This document shows, piece by piece, positions 1 to 7,284 of a stretch of DNA of 64,000 bases. Position numbers and translations under genes: made by a program. This DNA comes from Synergistaceae bacterium. Its GTDB lineage: Bacteria > Synergistota > Synergistia > Synergistales > Aminobacteriaceae. Where the stretch lies: NCBI GenBank assembly GCA_017540085.1, contig JAFYBQ010000026.1, forward strand, positions 1-64,000. Direction: 5' to 3'. The notes under the pieces are model-generated. The model was not told where the DNA came from. It worked only from the letters and a program-made list of their open reading frames with translations, and made no database searches. How positions within the stretch are numbered: position 1 is the stretch's first letter; the number at the start of each line of letters is the position of its first letter.

Positions 1-63
1 CTCATGATATTATACAAACACTTGAAATTACCCTAACGAATCGTGATAAGGAGGGATAAAAGA

Positions 64-231
64 ATGTATGAGTTTTTAGTGTGGTTTTTGTTATTTGCTG
101 TAGGATTTGCTATTGGGTTTTTCAGTGCTGACAGCTCTTCGACAAAGAATCAACGTATATTTTGGGGAACATTATATGGATTAGGAACAAGCGGTGTGTT
201 CAACTATATACTCTATCTAATCACTGGATAA
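64..231 (+). CDS. small two-helix membrane protein, unknown function
   Basis: Encodes 55 residues starting MYEFLVW, with a hydrophobic helix at about residues 4-22 and a second at about 36-53 separated by a short polar loop (ADSSSTKNQR), so it is probably an integral inner-membrane protein. The start is set by a strong AAGGAGGG at 48-55, eight bases before the ATG; an upstream in-frame GTG at 43 lies inside that ribosome site and is unlikely to be used. A terminator follows directly. I do not recognise a family. Its left-hand neighbours lie outside the window. Confidence 0.6.
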   Translation: MYEFLVWFLLFAVGFAIGFFSADSSSTKNQRIFWGTLYGLGTSGVFNYILYLITG

Positions 232-234
232 AAA

Positions 235-263
235 AACTCCCCTGACTCAAAATCGGGGGAGTT
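235..263. terminator. bidirectional hairpin terminator
   Basis: AACTCCCC at 235-242 pairs with GGGGGAGTT at 255-263 around a 12-base loop. It sits between the convergent small membrane protein gene and the binding-protein gene. An A-tract on the left gives a U-tract for the minus-strand transcript. Confidence 0.7.
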
Positions 264-281
264 CGTCATCTCTTAGGGCTT

Positions 282-1058
282 CTATTTCCCGTCAGCAAGC
301 ACTAAAACGACTTCCTGATTCGCGTCATAGGGCTTCGTGAAATCCATAGTCTTCAATCTCTCTTCAGTTATCGCCAGCGCGGAGCATATCATATCTACCC
401 TTCCTGACTCTAACGCTTCCGGGAGCGCGTCAAACCTGTAATCCACAATCACAAGCTCTTTGTCGAGCCTCTTCGCGATTTCGGCGCACATCTCTATGTC
501 GATTCCCACAAAGCCGTCCGCTAATCTCTCTTCATACGGAGGGAATGAGGCCGCACACCCTACCCACAATTTTCCGTTCTTTGCGCCGGGATTCATGTCG
601 ATATTCGCCGGATCTGGGTCATCATCGAGATATTTCGCCATGATTCCCGCGAGAGTCTTATCGGCTATTATCGCGTCAAGTGCTTGGTCGACCTCTTCAC
701 GCAACGGATTCCCCTTCTTGAAGGCTATAGCGTAGTATTCGCTCTCTACAGGCTCAGAAAGTATCCTAAACTCCGTGCTGCCTATCGCAAAATACCGTGC
801 AGGGGATTCGTCCATGACAGCCGCGTCAATGTCTCTGCTTCTGAGGGCTGAAATGATGTCGCTGATTGTTGCGTAGGGGATGACTTTGCCGGAGTCGCCG
901 CTTACGATTTCAGCCGCAAGATATTCCGAGACTGAGCCGGAAAGCACTCCGAGTTTTGCTGACTTGATGTCGCTGACTGATGACACTGCCGCATATGCCG
1001 CGCCCGATAATATTATGACGAGGCATAACACTGCGGACAGCTTAAAGATTTGTTTCAT
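282..1058 (-). CDS. amino-acid-type ABC solute-binding protein with permuted halves
   Basis: Secreted 258-residue protein with a signal peptide (about residues 1-23, ending AAYA). It is built from both halves of the SBP_bac_3 family (periplasmic amino-acid binding), but in the reverse order. Residues ~29-144 match the part that normally follows the first hinge (SDIKSAKLGVLSGS through IMAKYL, the usual C-terminal end). Residues ~163-258 match the normal N-terminal lobe, including the family signature GFVGIDIEMCAEIAKRL at 182-198 and the FDALPEALESGRVDMI stretch. An Asp/Pro/Asn-rich linker (~145-162) joins old C- to old N-terminus. The total length fits one complete domain. ATG has AAAGGAG upstream. 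No permease or ATPase is adjacent. It ends with TAG. Confidence 0.75.
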   Translation of the reverse strand: MKQIFKLSAVLCLVIILSGAAYAAVSSVSDIKSAKLGVLSGSVSEYLAAEIVSGDSGKVIPYATISDIISALRSRDIDAAVMDESPARYFAIGSTEFRILSEPVESEYYAIAFKKGNPLREEVDQALDAIIADKTLAGIMAKYLDDDPDPANIDMNPGAKNGKLWVGCAASFPPYEERLADGFVGIDIEMCAEIAKRLDKELVIVDYRFDALPEALESGRVDMICSALAITEERLKTMDFTKPYDANQEVVLVLADGK

Positions 1059-1081
1059 GATTCATTCTCCTTTCTGCCGGA

Positions 1082-1489
1082 TTACCTGAAAAGCTCGCGG
1101 AAAAATCTATCTAGTGCTTCCTGGTCTCGCCTTCTCTTTTCCCTGCGCTCATATTCTAGGCGTTCCTGTTCGGTGTAATAGCGTTCGCGTTCTCGGCGTT
1201 CGTATTCGTGGCGTTCGCGCTGAAGCTCTCGGAGTTCCCTGCGGTCGCGTTCTCTCTGTTCGCGTTCCCGGCGTTCGCGCTCGAAGCGTTCTCGGTCTCT
1301 GCGTTCACGTTCGCGGCGTTCCTGTTCCCAGCGTATTTGGTCGCGGCGTTCACGTTCGCGGCGTTCGCGTTCCCATCTTGCTTGGTCATCGCGCCTAATA
1401 AGGCCATAGGCAGACGCTGTATTAGCTGAAGCACTGAATACCGTCAGCCCAGACAAAAGCCCGGCGGCGATTATCTTTCTCATGTTCAC
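1082..1489 (-). CDS. secreted Arg/Glu-rich low-complexity protein
   Basis: 135 residues: a signal peptide (about 1-27, ending ANTASA) followed by roughly 100 residues made almost wholly of Arg and Glu in RERERRD/REQERRERE-like units, with sparse Tyr, Trp and Asp. Such E/R alternation usually forms a long charged single alpha helix. The GTG at 1489 has GGGAG about ten bases upstream; an ATG two codons later is the alternative. The signal peptide and the hydrophobic/charged layout support it as a real gene although composition alone would be weak. No catalytic domain is visible. Function unknown. Confidence 0.55.
   Translation of the reverse strand: MNMRKIIAAGLLSGLTVFSASANTASAYGLIRRDDQARWERERRERERRDQIRWEQERRERERRDRERFERERREREQRERDRRELRELQRERHEYERRERERYYTEQERLEYERREKRRRDQEALDRFFRELFR
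1130..1390. repeat. degenerate short tandem repeat coding the Arg/Glu tract
   Basis: The plus strand repeats variants of GCGTTCGCGTTCTCGGC in 6- and 12-base steps. Several other frames stay open across it, giving spurious ORFs on both strands. Confidence 0.6.
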
Positions 1490-1609
1490 AGAATGATTGC
1501 TCCCTTCATTAATTTTATGGACAGCGGGATTCTATCACAAGGGGCATGACGATATTATGACGGTCAAAAAAAGAGGCTCCGCAGTTTTCCGCAAAGCCCC
1601 GTGAGATTC

Positions 1610-2671
1610 TTACAGGCGGGAAATTATTTCGTCCCTCATCTTTGAGCCTGTGATTAACGTTGTGCCTTCCGTGAAAATATCCGGCGTTCTCAGTCCTGCC
1701 TTCAGTACATCGTCAACAGCCTTCTCGATTCTGTCAGCCTCGCTCATCATTCCGAACGAATGACGCAGCATCATAGCCCCGCATAAAATTGTGCCGATGG
1801 GATTGGCTTTGTCCTGCCCGGCAATGTCAGGCGCAGAACCGTGAATAGGCTCATAGAGTCCGCGATTGTTGTCGCCGAGACTCGCGCTGGGAATCATTCC
1901 GATTGAGCCGACAATCTGACTCGCCTCGTCCGACAGAATATCGCCGAAAGTATTTTCCGTAACAATAACGTCAAACTCATTCGGGACTCGTATAAGCTGC
2001 ATTGAAGCGTTGTCGACATAAAGGTGATTGAGCTTGACTTCGGGATATTCTTTCGCGACATCCTCGACAATTTCGCGCCATAATCTTGACGACGTGAGAA
2101 TGTTTGCTTTGTCGACTGACGTAACAATCTTGCGGCGGTTCATTGCCATCTTGAATCCAACGTGAGCGATACGGCGTATTTCGTGCTCTGTGTACTCCAT
2201 GACATCGCGGGCTGCCTTTTCGCCGTCTGGTGTCGTGAAGGCTTCGTGCTTACCGAAATATATTCCTCCTGTGAGTTCGCGCACTATGATGAAGTCGATA
2301 CCTTTTTCGGCGATGTCCTTGCGTAACGGACAAGCGGAGGCGAGCGGGGCAAAAATTTTTGCGGGTCTGATGTTCGCAAAGACTTTGAGTCCTTTTCGCA
2401 CGCCCAAGAGTCCGCGTTCGGGGCGAATCTCAGGGGGAACGTTGTCCCATTTCGGGCCGCCGACAGCACCGAGTAATGTTGCGTCTGCGTTCTGGCAAAT
2501 CTTGAGGCTTTCAGCGGGGAGGGGTTCGCCGTATTTGTCGATGGCATTGCCTCCCATTGCGACCTCTTGAAAGTCAAACGCACCGGGGGCAACTTTCTCG
2601 ATGACTTTCAGAGTCGCGCCGATAACTTCAGGGCCTATACCGTCTCCGGGGATTACTGCGATTTTCTTCAT
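1610..2671 (-). CDS. leuB: 3-isopropylmalate dehydrogenase
   Basis: Converts (2R,3S)-3-isopropylmalate to 2-oxoisocaproate (via decarboxylation) with NAD+, third step of leucine synthesis, cytoplasmic. 353 residues, normal family length. It opens MKKIAVIPGDGIGPEV, carries the RELTGGIYFGKHE substrate loop, the YVDNASMQL motif, and the NTFGDILSDEASQIVGSIG signature of isocitrate/isopropylmalate dehydrogenases, then the GLYEPIHGSAPDIAG dinucleotide-binding loop. AAGGAG precedes the ATG. It lies about 0.9 kb downstream of leuD but is separated from it by a convergent gene and a terminator, so it must be transcribed separately from leuA-leuC-leuD. Confidence 0.97.
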   Translation of the reverse strand: MKKIAVIPGDGIGPEVIGATLKVIEKVAPGAFDFQEVAMGGNAIDKYGEPLPAESLKICQNADATLLGAVGGPKWDNVPPEIRPERGLLGVRKGLKVFANIRPAKIFAPLASACPLRKDIAEKGIDFIIVRELTGGIYFGKHEAFTTPDGEKAARDVMEYTEHEIRRIAHVGFKMAMNRRKIVTSVDKANILTSSRLWREIVEDVAKEYPEVKLNHLYVDNASMQLIRVPNEFDVIVTENTFGDILSDEASQIVGSIGMIPSASLGDNNRGLYEPIHGSAPDIAGQDKANPIGTILCGAMMLRHSFGMMSEADRIEKAVDDVLKAGLRTPDIFTEGTTLITGSKMRDEIISRL

Positions 2672-2755
2672 GGCCTAATCTCCTTTGTGTGAAATTGTGA
2701 TGTTGTTGATTATTTCACGTGAGTCAAGTTTTACGTAGAAATAACGTTTTCTTAT

Positions 2756-2767
2756 CCCCCCCCCCCC
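2756..2767. repeat. homopolymeric C12 tract
   Basis: Twelve consecutive C residues between the divergent leuB gene and the DUF4230-like gene, about 50 bases before the latter's GTG start. Slippage here would change promoter or leader spacing. Confidence 0.9.
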
Positions 2768-2817
2768 TTGATGATAACATTATATGGATGAAAATTTTAT
2801 GCTAGGAGGAATAAATC

Positions 2818-3522
2818 GTGGATAATATTGTAGGTTTATTCGGTTCTCCATTGACGACGATACTTTTCGTTGTGGGGCTTGTTGCGGTCGCTGTCGTTGC
2901 GTGGTGGCTAAGGGGATTATTCGGGACTAAGAACATCGTGCGTTCTTCCACTTTGCTTACCGCTGTAAAAGATGCCAACGAAATGGTAACTCTGCGCTCT
3001 TATTTTCAGCATATCATTCAGAATAAGCTAGAAACAAATCTTATTGTTATGACCTCAGAAAGCAAGCTGTTGCTGATATGCAAAGGGGAAATCGTCTGTC
3101 ATTTCGATATGTCAAAAGCAAGTATCACTGTAGACGAAGAGAGCAGGAAAATCAGCGTGGGAATGCCTACCTGTGAGCTTCAGACAATAATTGACACAAA
3201 GAATGTGGAGGTCTATGACAGCACAAGAGGTATCGTAGATTTCGTTGCTGACACAATTCAGTTCAAACACACGTATGACTACAACAAAGTGCGCGATGTT
3301 ATAGAAAGTGAACGCCCAAAGATTACTCAAGCCGCAAAAGAAGAATGGCGTTTAGTCTATAAGGCAAAAGACAACGCAAAACGTAATGTTGCTAACTTAG
3401 CACAGGCTTTCGGCTATACTGCGGACGTTTCATTTGAAGATAACAATGACTCCGCGGCCAAACTCGGAGAGATTGCAGGAGTCGTTCGTGGCTTTAGGTC
3501 GGAAGAAACTACGATTGACTAA
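2818..3522 (+). CDS. membrane-anchored DUF4230-like protein
   Basis: 234 residues: one N-terminal transmembrane helix (about 13-34), then a mostly soluble domain, predicted outside the cytoplasm by analogy with the family. The pattern (early LLTAVKDANEMVTLRS segment, a short beta-rich core with VTVDEESRKISVGMP-like strand, then a helical tail with many Lys/Glu) is that of DUF4230 proteins, whose function is unknown. The GTG start has AGGAGGA at 2804-2810. A C12 tract lies just upstream and a strong terminator directly downstream, so it is a single-gene unit. Confidence 0.65.
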   Translation: MDNIVGLFGSPLTTILFVVGLVAVAVVAWWLRGLFGTKNIVRSSTLLTAVKDANEMVTLRSYFQHIIQNKLETNLIVMTSESKLLLICKGEIVCHFDMSKASITVDEESRKISVGMPTCELQTIIDTKNVEVYDSTRGIVDFVADTIQFKHTYDYNKVRDVIESERPKITQAAKEEWRLVYKAKDNAKRNVANLAQAFGYTADVSFEDNNDSAAKLGEIAGVVRGFRSEETTID

Positions 3523-3539
3523 GTCCTGAGAGAAAACAT

Positions 3540-3580
3540 ACTCCCCTGAAAGCATAAATCTTCGGGGGAGTTTTTTTTTT
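3540..3580 (+). terminator. intrinsic terminator after the DUF4230-like gene
   Basis: ACTCCCCTGAA (3540-3550) pairs with TTCGGGGGAGT (3561-3571), followed by ten T. It also closes the convergent leuD transcript region. Confidence 0.9.
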
Positions 3581-3581
3581 G

Positions 3582-4064
3582 TTACTGCTTCGCTTTCTTC
3601 AGCGAGGCCATGAGTCCCCCGTCAGCAATCATCTTCCTGATAAACTCCGGGAAAGGCTCAGAGTGATACGTCTTGTTCTTTGTCGCGTTCGTGATGACTC
3701 CCGTGTCAAAATTCACGCTCACTTCGTCCCCGTCAGAAATATCTTCAGCGGCTTCGGGGCATTCGAGAATAGCGAGGCCGATATTGATCGCGTTGCGGTA
3801 AAAGATTCGGGCGAAACTTTTTGCGATTACGCAGGAGATTCCCGATGCCTTTATCGCGACAGGGGCATGTTCACGCGATGAGCCGCAGCCGAAATTGAGT
3901 CCCGCCACGATGATGTCGCCTGCTTTGACTTTGTGCGTGAAGTTCGAGTCTATATCCTCCATGCAGTGAGACGCTAATTCTTTTTCGTCCTGGCTTGCGA
4001 GGTAGCGCGCTGGGATTATTACGTCAGTGTCTACGTGGTCGCCGTATTTGTGCGCGGTTGCCAT
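3582..4064 (-). CDS. leuD: 3-isopropylmalate dehydratase small subunit
   Basis: Small subunit of isopropylmalate isomerase, pairing with LeuC to interconvert 2- and 3-isopropylmalate. 160 residues, the length of the short archaeal/clostridial-type small subunits. It shows [16 protein letters not shown] near the N-terminus and the conserved [16 protein letters not shown] swivel-domain motif at about residues 57-72. The start lies two bases after the leuC stop region (leuC ends at 4066), so the two are co-transcribed and probably translationally coupled. Could also act on homologous substrates such as citraconate, but leuA and leuC context favours leucine. Confidence 0.95.
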   Translation of the reverse strand: MATAHKYGDHVDTDVIIPARYLASQDEKELASHCMEDIDSNFTHKVKAGDIIVAGLNFGCGSSREHAPVAIKASGISCVIAKSFARIFYRNAINIGLAILECPEAAEDISDGDEVSVNFDTGVITNATKNKTYHSEPFPEFIRKMIADGGLMASLKKAKQ

Positions 4065-4065
4065 T

Positions 4066-5328
4066 CTACATTACCTCCTCCGGGTGTGAAATGTGGCCTG
4101 TGATTCCTGATGCGGCCGCAACAGCAGGAGACGCTAAATATACTTCGCTCTTCACGTGTCCCATTCTGCCGACAAAGTTACGGTTCGTTGTTGATACGCA
4201 GCGTTCGCCCTCCGCAAGAATGCCCATGTAACCGCCCAGGCACGGCCCGCAGGTAGGAGTCGAGACTACACAGCCCGCGTCAAGGAATATATCCGTAAAT
4301 CCCCGTTTCATGCACTCGCGGTAAATGCTCATTGTCGCGGGAATGATTATGCCTCTCACGCCGTCAGCAAGATGTTTTCCACGGAAGATTTTTGCGGCGG
4401 CTTCCATGTCCTCAATTTTTCCGTTTGTGCATGAGCCGATTACTATCTGATCTATATTGATGTCAGAACCTTCACGGGCGGGGTGAGCGTTCTCCGGGAG
4501 ATGAGGATATGCGACAGTGCAGTCAATCTCATCAAGATTAAGCTCGATGACAGACTCATATTCCGCGTCATTGTCAGCGTAGTAAATGCTCCAGTCATGC
4601 TTCACACGGCCTTCAATGTATTTCCGCGTAATGCTGTCGACCGGAAAAATTCCGTTTTTCGCTCCGGCCTCTATCGCCATGTTTGAGATTGTGAGTCTGT
4701 CGGCCATAGTAAGCTCCTTCAGTCCGTCCCCCGAAAATTCAAGCGACTTGTATAAAGCTCCATCGACTCCAATTTTCCCGATGAGTGTCAAAATTACGTC
4801 CTTCCCTGAAACATAGGGCTGTTTCTTCCCCGTAACGTTGACGCGAATCGCAGAAGGAACTTTGAACCACGTATAGCCCGCCGACATTGCTGCGCCCATG
4901 TCAGTAGAGCCGACTCCCGTTGAGAATGCACCTAACGCGCCGTAAGTGCATGTGTGGGAGTCCGCGCCGATAACAGCATCGCCGGGGGCTACGAGTCCCT
5001 GTTCGGGCAAAAGTGCGTGTTCGATTCCCATTGTACCGACATCAAAATAGTGAGTGAGTCCGAATCTTTTCGCGAACATTCTGCACTGCTTGCACTGAGT
5101 CGCCGATTTGATGTCCTTGTTCGGCACAAAGTGATCCATAACGAGAACGATTTTCTCAGGGTCAAATATCTTGCTGAAGCCCGCCGACTCGAACTCGTTA
5201 ATCGCGACTGGTGATGTGATGTCGTTGCCGAGTACGAGGTCTAATTTTGCCTGAATGAGCTGGCCCGCGTGAACTTCATCGAGTCCGGCATGGTCGGCAA
5301 GAATTTTCTGCGTCATTGTCATTCCCAT
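4066..5328 (-). CDS. leuC: 3-isopropylmalate dehydratase large subunit
   Basis: Aconitase-family [4Fe-4S] dehydratase, large subunit of isopropylmalate isomerase. 420 residues, typical of the monomeric-type IPMI large subunits rather than the ~470-residue enterobacterial form. Cluster ligands are visible as the Cys in [12 protein letters not shown] and the pair in [37 protein letters not shown] is the family motif. GAGGGGG lies about 11 bases before the ATG. A terminator-like hairpin separates it from leuA, with a TATAAT-like box (minus strand, 5375-5380) after it, so it may have some independent expression. Confidence 0.95.
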   Translation of the reverse strand: MGMTMTQKILADHAGLDEVHAGQLIQAKLDLVLGNDITSPVAINEFESAGFSKIFDPEKIVLVMDHFVPNKDIKSATQCKQCRMFAKRFGLTHYFDVGTMGIEHALLPEQGLVAPGDAVIGADSHTCTYGALGAFSTGVGSTDMGAAMSAGYTWFKVPSAIRVNVTGKKQPYVSGKDVILTLIGKIGVDGALYKSLEFSGDGLKELTMADRLTISNMAIEAGAKNGIFPVDSITRKYIEGRVKHDWSIYYADNDAEYESVIELNLDEIDCTVAYPHLPENAHPAREGSDINIDQIVIGSCTNGKIEDMEAAAKIFRGKHLADGVRGIIIPATMSIYRECMKRGFTDIFLDAGCVVSTPTCGPCLGGYMGILAEGERCVSTTNRNFVGRMGHVKSEVYLASPAVAAASGITGHISHPEEVM

Positions 5329-5387
5329 TTGAGTTAATGCCCCCTCAATTTTTTATATTTTTGTGGATTTGACTATTATACGGCAAA

Positions 5388-5420
5388 AAAATTCCCCCGC
5401 CGTAATGACGAGGGATTTTT
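5388..5420 (-). terminator. hairpin terminator downstream of leuA
   Basis: On the minus strand AATCCCTCG pairs with CGGGGGAATT (one bulged A), followed by seven T. It lies between leuA and leuC inside the operon, so read-through is probably partial. Confidence 0.65.
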
Positions 5421-5423
5421 CTT

Positions 5424-6956
5424 TTACTCTCCTGCCTCAAACATTTTATTCACGCCGTTGATATACGCCTGCAATGACGCTTCTACAATGTCGGTGCTTA
5501 TCCCTGAGCCTGTGTACATCTCCCCCGTTGACGCGCTCGAAATCTTCACGACAGCCTCGCCGATTGAGTCTTCACCTTCTGTTACTGCTCTCACGCTGAA
5601 ATCCTCTAATCTTGCGTCGACTCCGAGCATTTTGTTCACGGCCTTGAATGCTGCGTCAAGAGGCCCCGCGCCGTATTCGACACCCTCAAGAATATTATTA
5701 TCCCGCGAAAGTTTCACGTAGGATATTTTCGGTATGTCGCTGCCTGATGTTATCGAGTGGCTGATGAGGCGACATGTTGAAGCGGTGCTGCCTTCAGGGC
5801 GTGTGATTCTTGAGCGGTGAAGAGTCAGTGCCTCAAGGTCTGAGCTTGTGATTGTCTTCTTCTCGTCAGCAAGTTTCTTGAACCTCGTGAATATGTCTTC
5901 AAGCTCCTCGTCAGAAATCTCATAGCCCATCGCTTCGAGCCTGTCCCGGATTGCGTGCTTCCCTGAATGTTTGCCGAGTACTAAAGCGCGGTGAGGGACT
6001 CCGATTTCGTCCGGGTTCATGATTTCGTAGGTCTGTGCGTTCGTTATCATGCCATGCTGATGGATTCCGGCCTCGTGTGCGAATGCGTTTGCGCCGACAA
6101 TGGGCTTTGTGGGTGAGATTGCGACTCCGATTATGTTGCTCAGGAGACGGCATGACCTGTAAATTTCGCGGGTGTTGATTCCCGTCTCAGCGTCATAATA
6201 ATCATGACGAGTCCGAATCGCCATCGCTATTTCCTCAAGTGAGGCATTCCCGGCGCGCTCTCCGATCCCGTTCACGGTGCATTCGACCTGAGTCGCCCCG
6301 GCCTTTACGCAGGCGAGAGAGTTTGCGACTCCCATCCCTAAATCGTTATGGCAGTGTACGGAGATGACAGCCGAGGCGATTCCCTGCACGTGTTCTTTCA
6401 GGTACGAGATTAACGCGCTCATTTCTTGAGGTGTCGAATAGCCGACTGTATCGGGAACGTTGATTGTTGAAGCTCCCGCGGCGATTGCGTTCGAGAATGC
6501 CTGCGCGAGAAATTCACGGTCAGAGCGTGAAGCGTCCTCGGCGGAAAATTCTATGTCCGGGCATTTTGCCTTTGCGTACGAAACCATCTCGGTGATTGTG
6601 GAGAGTACCTGCTCGCGTGTCATGCGTAACTTGTACTGCATGTGAACATCACTTGTCGCGATGAAAACGTGAATGCGGGGTTTCTTTGCGTCTTTGACTG
6701 CCTCCCATGCCGTATCAATGTCGCGAGTGTTGGCGCGGGCAAGGCTGGCGATTGTGCAGTTCGGCGCGGCTGAGGCGATCGCCTGAATGCTCTTGAAGTC
6801 CATCGGGCTGGCGATTGCGAAGCCGGCCTCTATGATGTCGACTCCGAGTTTCTCAAGCTGGCGAGCCATGACAATTTTCTCGCTGAGATTCATACTGCAC
6901 CCGGGCGACTGCTCTCCGTCTCTTAATGTCGTGTCGAAAATTTTGACTCTGTTCAT
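5424..6956 (-). CDS. leuA: 2-isopropylmalate synthase
   Basis: Condenses acetyl-CoA with 2-oxoisovalerate, first committed step of leucine synthesis. 510 residues: TIM-barrel with FDTTLRDGEQSPGCSMN at the N-terminus, the HCHNDLGMGVANSLACVKAGA metal/substrate segment split by family motifs, GIGERAGNASLEE, then a C-terminal LeuA dimer (leucine feedback) domain from about residue 360. The open frame extends to 7055, but AAGGAGG at 6964-6969 places the start at the second of two adjacent Met codons (6956); the upstream codons run through a palindromic repeat and are not coding. Preceded by a leader peptide and terminator that suggest attenuation. Confidence 0.96.
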   Translation of the reverse strand: MNRVKIFDTTLRDGEQSPGCSMNLSEKIVMARQLEKLGVDIIEAGFAIASPMDFKSIQAIASAAPNCTIASLARANTRDIDTAWEAVKDAKKPRIHVFIATSDVHMQYKLRMTREQVLSTITEMVSYAKAKCPDIEFSAEDASRSDREFLAQAFSNAIAAGASTINVPDTVGYSTPQEMSALISYLKEHVQGIASAVISVHCHNDLGMGVANSLACVKAGATQVECTVNGIGERAGNASLEEIAMAIRTRHDYYDAETGINTREIYRSCRLLSNIIGVAISPTKPIVGANAFAHEAGIHQHGMITNAQTYEIMNPDEIGVPHRALVLGKHSGKHAIRDRLEAMGYEISDEELEDIFTRFKKLADEKKTITSSDLEALTLHRSRITRPEGSTASTCRLISHSITSGSDIPKISYVKLSRDNNILEGVEYGAGPLDAAFKAVNKMLGVDARLEDFSVRAVTEGEDSIGEAVVKISSASTGEMYTGSGISTDIVEASLQAYINGVNKMFEAGE

Positions 6957-6976
6957 CATTTTTCCTCCTTGATTGT

Positions 6977-7046
6977 GTTTACCCCTCTTCCGCTTGCGCT
7001 CCCTCTCCCCTAAGTTAGGGGGGATACCGTTTACGGAGGGGGGTAA
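6977..7046. repeat. dispersed palindromic repeat, copy 1 (leuA 5' leader)
   Basis: About 70 bases. Ends are imperfect inverted repeats (GTTTACCCCTCTTCCG at left, CGGAGGGGGGTAAC at right) and the middle holds CCCCTAAGTTAGGGG. Related C-rich palindromes occur at 27639-27763, 49764-49864 and 63929-64000. This copy lies in the leuA untranslated leader between the attenuator and the ribosome site. Confidence 0.7.
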
Positions 7047-7051
7047 CAGCA

Positions 7052-7099
7052 ACAAAAAACGGGGTCTGAAACTTTTTGTGATTGCTTCAGAATCCCCGT
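7052..7099 (-). terminator. leu operon attenuator terminator
   Basis: On the minus strand ACGGGGATTCTGAA (7099-7086) pairs with TTCAGACCCCGT (7070-7059), 12 base pairs with a two-base bulge, followed by a run of T. It lies between the Leu-rich leader peptide and leuA, where a leucine-responsive attenuator is expected. Confidence 0.75.
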
Positions 7100-7127
7100 C
7101 ATCGTTTGCTGATTTGTGATTGCGATT

Positions 7128-7211
7128 TTATGCGCTGAATTTATCCGCACCCCGGAGATTCCCAGAATGCAAGAGTAGTGCGAGGGTTGTTAATGTGAAA
7201 GTGTTAATCAT
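7128..7211 (-). CDS. leuL: putative leu operon leader peptide
   Basis: A 27-residue open frame starting MINTFTLTTLALLLHSG. Six of 27 codons are Leu, including three in a row (CTA CTC TTG) at residues 12-14. AAAGGAG precedes the ATG by about ten bases. It begins about 35 bases after the predicted transcription start and ends just before the terminator at 7052-7099. This is the layout of ribosome-mediated leu attenuation known in Proteobacteria and Actinobacteria. Leucine starvation should stall the ribosome and prevent terminator formation. The exact antiterminator is not obvious; a short TTCAG/CTGAA pairing with the leader's 3' end is possible. It has not been recognised by homology. Confidence 0.65.
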   Translation of the reverse strand: MINTFTLTTLALLLHSGNLRGADKFSA

Positions 7212-7251
7212 TCTGCTGAGTCTCCTTTGCGATTTGAATTTTTGCGGAAGT

Positions 7252-7280
7252 ATTTTACAGTCAAAAAATGTATGTGTCAA
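7252..7280 (-). promoter_or_regulatory. sigma-70 promoter of the leuA operon
   Basis: On the minus strand TTGACA (7280-7275), a 17-base spacer and TAAAAT (7257-7252). It starts just after the uvrB stop codon and about 40 bases before the leader peptide ATG. Confidence 0.85.
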
Positions 7281-7284
7281 AAAA

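Noticed and set aside
1156-1434. Asn/Ala-rich open frames on both strands over the Arg/Glu tract
   Set aside because: They are alternate readings of the same repeat DNA. Only the Arg/Glu frame has a signal peptide and a ribosome site.
6957-7055. Extended N-terminus of leuA
   Set aside because: The extra 33 codons run through the palindromic repeat and lack a ribosome site; AAGGAGG sits right before the internal start.
6957-7284. T-box riboswitch before leuA
   Set aside because: No AGGGTGGNACCGCG-type T-box motif or specifier hairpin is present; the leader peptide model fits better.
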